Part shown: positions 62,539-64,000 of the stretch, in pieces
Position numbering within the stretch: the stretch's first letter is position 1
Layout of the letters: every line of letters begins with the position of its first letter
DNA from: a bacterium
Lineage (GTDB): Bacteria > Vulcanimicrobiota > Vulcanimicrobiia > Vulcanimicrobiales > Vulcanimicrobiaceae
Reading direction: 5' to 3'
DNA length: 64,000 bases
Assembly (NCBI GenBank): GCA_028869385.1
Contig: JAGWSR010000074.1
Span: forward strand, 1 to 64,000
The notes under the pieces: model-generated
Told to the model about the DNA's origin: nothing
Databases searched by the model: none
The model's input: only the letters and a program-made list of their open reading frames with translations
Program-made: the position numbers and the translations under genes

Positions 62539-64000
62539 TCGCTCCCGCGCGGCGCGACGACGAGCGTGCGCGGATGGGTGTACCACACGAGACCCGGCGG
62601 CGCGCTGCGCTGCGCGCGCACGAACTTGCGCTCGGTGAAATCGATCGGCACCTTCGTACTCGCCTTCGCTTTGGAATAGAACGCCGCAAGTTCGGCCGCG
62701 CGTTCGAGATCCGCTTCGGGTGGTTCGGACCGGTCGTCGCGCTGCAGGATGACGTGCGCGCCCGGAATGTTCTGCGCGTGGAACCACAGATCGTGCGGAC
62801 GCGCGACGTGAAAGGTGAGTTCGGCGTTCTCGACCGGAGAGCGCCCAACCAAGATCCGCGACCCGTGCGCGGTCCGCACCTCGAGCGGCGCGCGCTTGCG
62901 TCGTTTCACGCCATCGCGCCGGGCGCGCGTTTGGCGCGTTTCAAGCGTTTCCAACGCGCTCTCCACGTCGTCGAGATCAGCGTCCTCGGCGCGCTCGGCC
63001 TCCCAACGCAACTCCTCGACCGCGTGCAGCGCCGTGCGCAGCGTCGCCTCGCGTTCGTCGAGATGCGCGCGCGAAGCGCCGAGCTTCTTGTAGCGCGCGA
63101 AGAGCTTCGCGGCGCGATCCTTCGCCTCGTCACGAGCCGCGTCGTCGGGCAACTCATAGAGCGTCGCGAAGATGGCGTCACCCTCGACACGCAGCGTTTC
63201 GCGTGCGTCGGCCTCGCGGCGCTTCGCCGCGATGGATGCGAGTTCGCCGCGCACCTTGCGTTCGCGCTCGTCGAGGCGTTTGACGAACGCACGACGGCGC
63301 TGCTCCGCGCGCCGATGCGCGGCGCCGCCGACCTGCGCGGCGCGCACCTCACCGAGCAGCGCGAGCAGCGACGGTTCGCGCGTGAGGTCGCCATCGTCGA
63401 ACCCGGCGAGCGGTGACGGATAGACCTGGAGGATGGCGCCGTCGCGCCGGTAGGCGTAGAGCGGTTCGCGCATCGCCGCCTCGCTCTCGGCGAGCACTTC
63501 GGCTTCTGCGCCGCCGAGCGACGGGCGCGCCGCGAGCGGCGGAAGCTGGTAGGCAAGCCCGGCCGCAACGGCGCGCGTGCCGTTCTCGGCGAGCGAGAAC
63601 TCCTTGGCGGCAGCGACGACCGTGTCGCGCTTGACGAGCACGGCGTTGCCGAATCGCGGCACGAGTTCGAGAAAGAGATCGACTTCATCGCCGACGCCGA
63701 AGCGCGAGCGCACGCCGAAGGTCAGCCGCAGCAATCGGTCGCCCTTGCGCGCGCGCACCGCGAGCAGCGCCATGCCGCGCAGCGCGGCGCCGGTCGCGCG
63801 CACGAAGCCGGGCTCCGCCGCGATCGGCAACTCGCCGTCCTCGACGCTGACGAGCGGCGGTGTTCCGAAGAGATCGATGCACAGGAGCGACGTCTGGCCG
63901 CGCGACCAGAGCGCGATCGCCGTGCGCCCGTCGGGCAGCACGCCGACGTCGCGCACCTTCGCCCCGCGAAATCGCGTATCGAGCTCGAAGGCGAGCCGCC
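62535..64000 (-). CDS. NFACT-family protein (RqcH/FbpA-like), 5' end beyond window
   Basis: At least 487 codons of this gene are in the window; it continues past 64000. Reading through the edge gives LAFELDTRFRGAKVRDVG, which fits the NFACT-N domain, so the GTG at 63956 is not the true start. The middle has long coiled-coil segments (about 210-340 of the visible part). The C-terminal NFACT-R domain has VGRSPVENAELTFHVARPHDLWFHAQNIPGAHVIL and WYTHPRTLVV (shown in parts). Such proteins bind stalled 50S-peptidyl-tRNA and extend nascent chains with Ala tails in ribosome quality control; some were first described as fibronectin-binding. Confidence 0.85.
   Translation of the reverse strand, partial: RLAFELDTRFRGAKVRDVGVLPDGRTAIALWSRGQTSLLCIDLFGTPPLVSVEDGELPIAAEPGFVRATGAALRGMALLAVRARKGDRLLRLTFGVRSRFGVGDEVDLFLELVPRFGNAVLVKRDTVVAAAKEFSLAENGTRAVAAGLAYQLPPLAARPSLGGAEAEVLAESEAAMREPLYAYRRDGAILQVYPSPLAGFDDGDLTREPSLLALLGEVRAAQVGGAAHRRAEQRRRAFVKRLDERERKVRGELASIAAKRREADARETLRVEGDAIFATLYELPDDAARDEAKDRAAKLFARYKKLGASRAHLDEREATLRTALHAVEELRWEAERAEDADLDDVESALETLETRQTRARRDGVKRRKRAPLEVRTAHGSRILVGRSPVENAELTFHVARPHDLWFHAQNIPGAHVILQRDDRSEPPEADLERAAELAAFYSKAKASTKVPIDFTERKFVRAQRSAPPGLVWYTHPRTLVVAPRGSD

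Noticed and set aside
63954-63956. GTG at 63956 as the start of the NFACT gene
   Set aside because: The frame stays open to the window edge with sequence fitting the NFACT-N domain, so the gene is truncated by the window rather than starting here.

Overview
The window is GC-rich bacterial chromosome with very dense coding. Genes often overlap by 4 bp (ATGA/GTGA) and GTG starts are common. No rRNA, phage, transposase or CRISPR array is visible. The gene content points to a diderm (Wza-type outer-membrane exporter, Wzx/Wzy/Wzc polysaccharide system, TlpA-like thioredoxin, LolA-like protein) that also has genes familiar from Gram-positives and deep-branching phyla: PyrR, a five-PASTA Ser/Thr kinase next to a class B PBP, a SpoIID-type protein and an NFACT protein. 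This mixture fits a lineage such as Candidatus Eremiobacterota/Vulcanimicrobiota (WPS-2). That assignment is an inference from style and content, because no marker gene was compared.

Layout. (1) 1-2323: five tRNA genes (Lys-TTT, two identical Lys-CTT copies, Leu-TAG, Gly-GCC) interleaved with two secreted proteins of unknown function. (2) 2354-5688: tig-clpP-clpX, the classic nascent-chain chaperone and protease module, closed by a strong terminator. (3) 5779-31442: a 26-kb cell-surface polysaccharide locus in three blocks. The first (+ strand, to 16951) has a WbpM/CapD-type 4,6-dehydratase, a complete WbpA-B-D-E-I set predicted to make UDP-ManNAc(3NAc)A, two glycosyltransferases and a secreted lipoprotein. 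The second (- strand, 24949 to 16919) has Wzc-like, flippase, two glycosyltransferases, a paralogue of the secreted lipoprotein and a formyltransferase-like protein. The third (+ strand, 25081-31442) has a tandem-duplicated glycosyltransferase, a FemAB/GNAT-like protein, the initiating sugar-phosphate transferase, a Wzy-like polymerase/ligase and a second DegT aminotransferase. The second and third blocks diverge from a shared 131-bp region.

(4) 31443-35100: a NarL/FixJ-type regulator preceded by ATACCCC repeats, a thioredoxin-like protein, a lipoprotein, the detached Wza exporter and a stand-alone receiver-like protein. (5) 35147-40472: valS-pyrR-pyrB-pyrC, fully coupled, followed by a convergent methyltransferase and a MarC-family membrane protein. 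(6) 41912-47743: carA, then a BatD-like/MoxR/DUF58/VWA module, pdxH and an unknown anchored protein. (7) 47759-60740: a 13-kb run with almost no gaps: carB, a Cys-rich unknown, class B PBP, PASTA kinase, ruvC-ruvA-ruvB, SpoIID-like, PilZ, queA and a quinone oxidoreductase. (8) 60793-64000: a divergent Fe/Mn superoxide dismutase with a terminator, an EAL protein, and the 3' part of an NFACT protein that runs off the right edge.

How it fits together. The polysaccharide genes include initiation (polyprenyl-phosphate sugar transferase), activated-sugar synthesis, glycosyltransferases, flippase, polymerase, co-polymerase/kinase and outer-membrane exporter, so the locus looks nearly self-sufficient. 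A PilZ and an EAL protein nearby show that c-di-GMP signalling exists in this genome. The least explained parts are the paralogous secreted pair inside the polysaccharide locus, the internally duplicated glycosyltransferase, the formyltransferase homologue lacking the usual Asn, and the secreted gene bracketed by identical tRNA-Lys copies.
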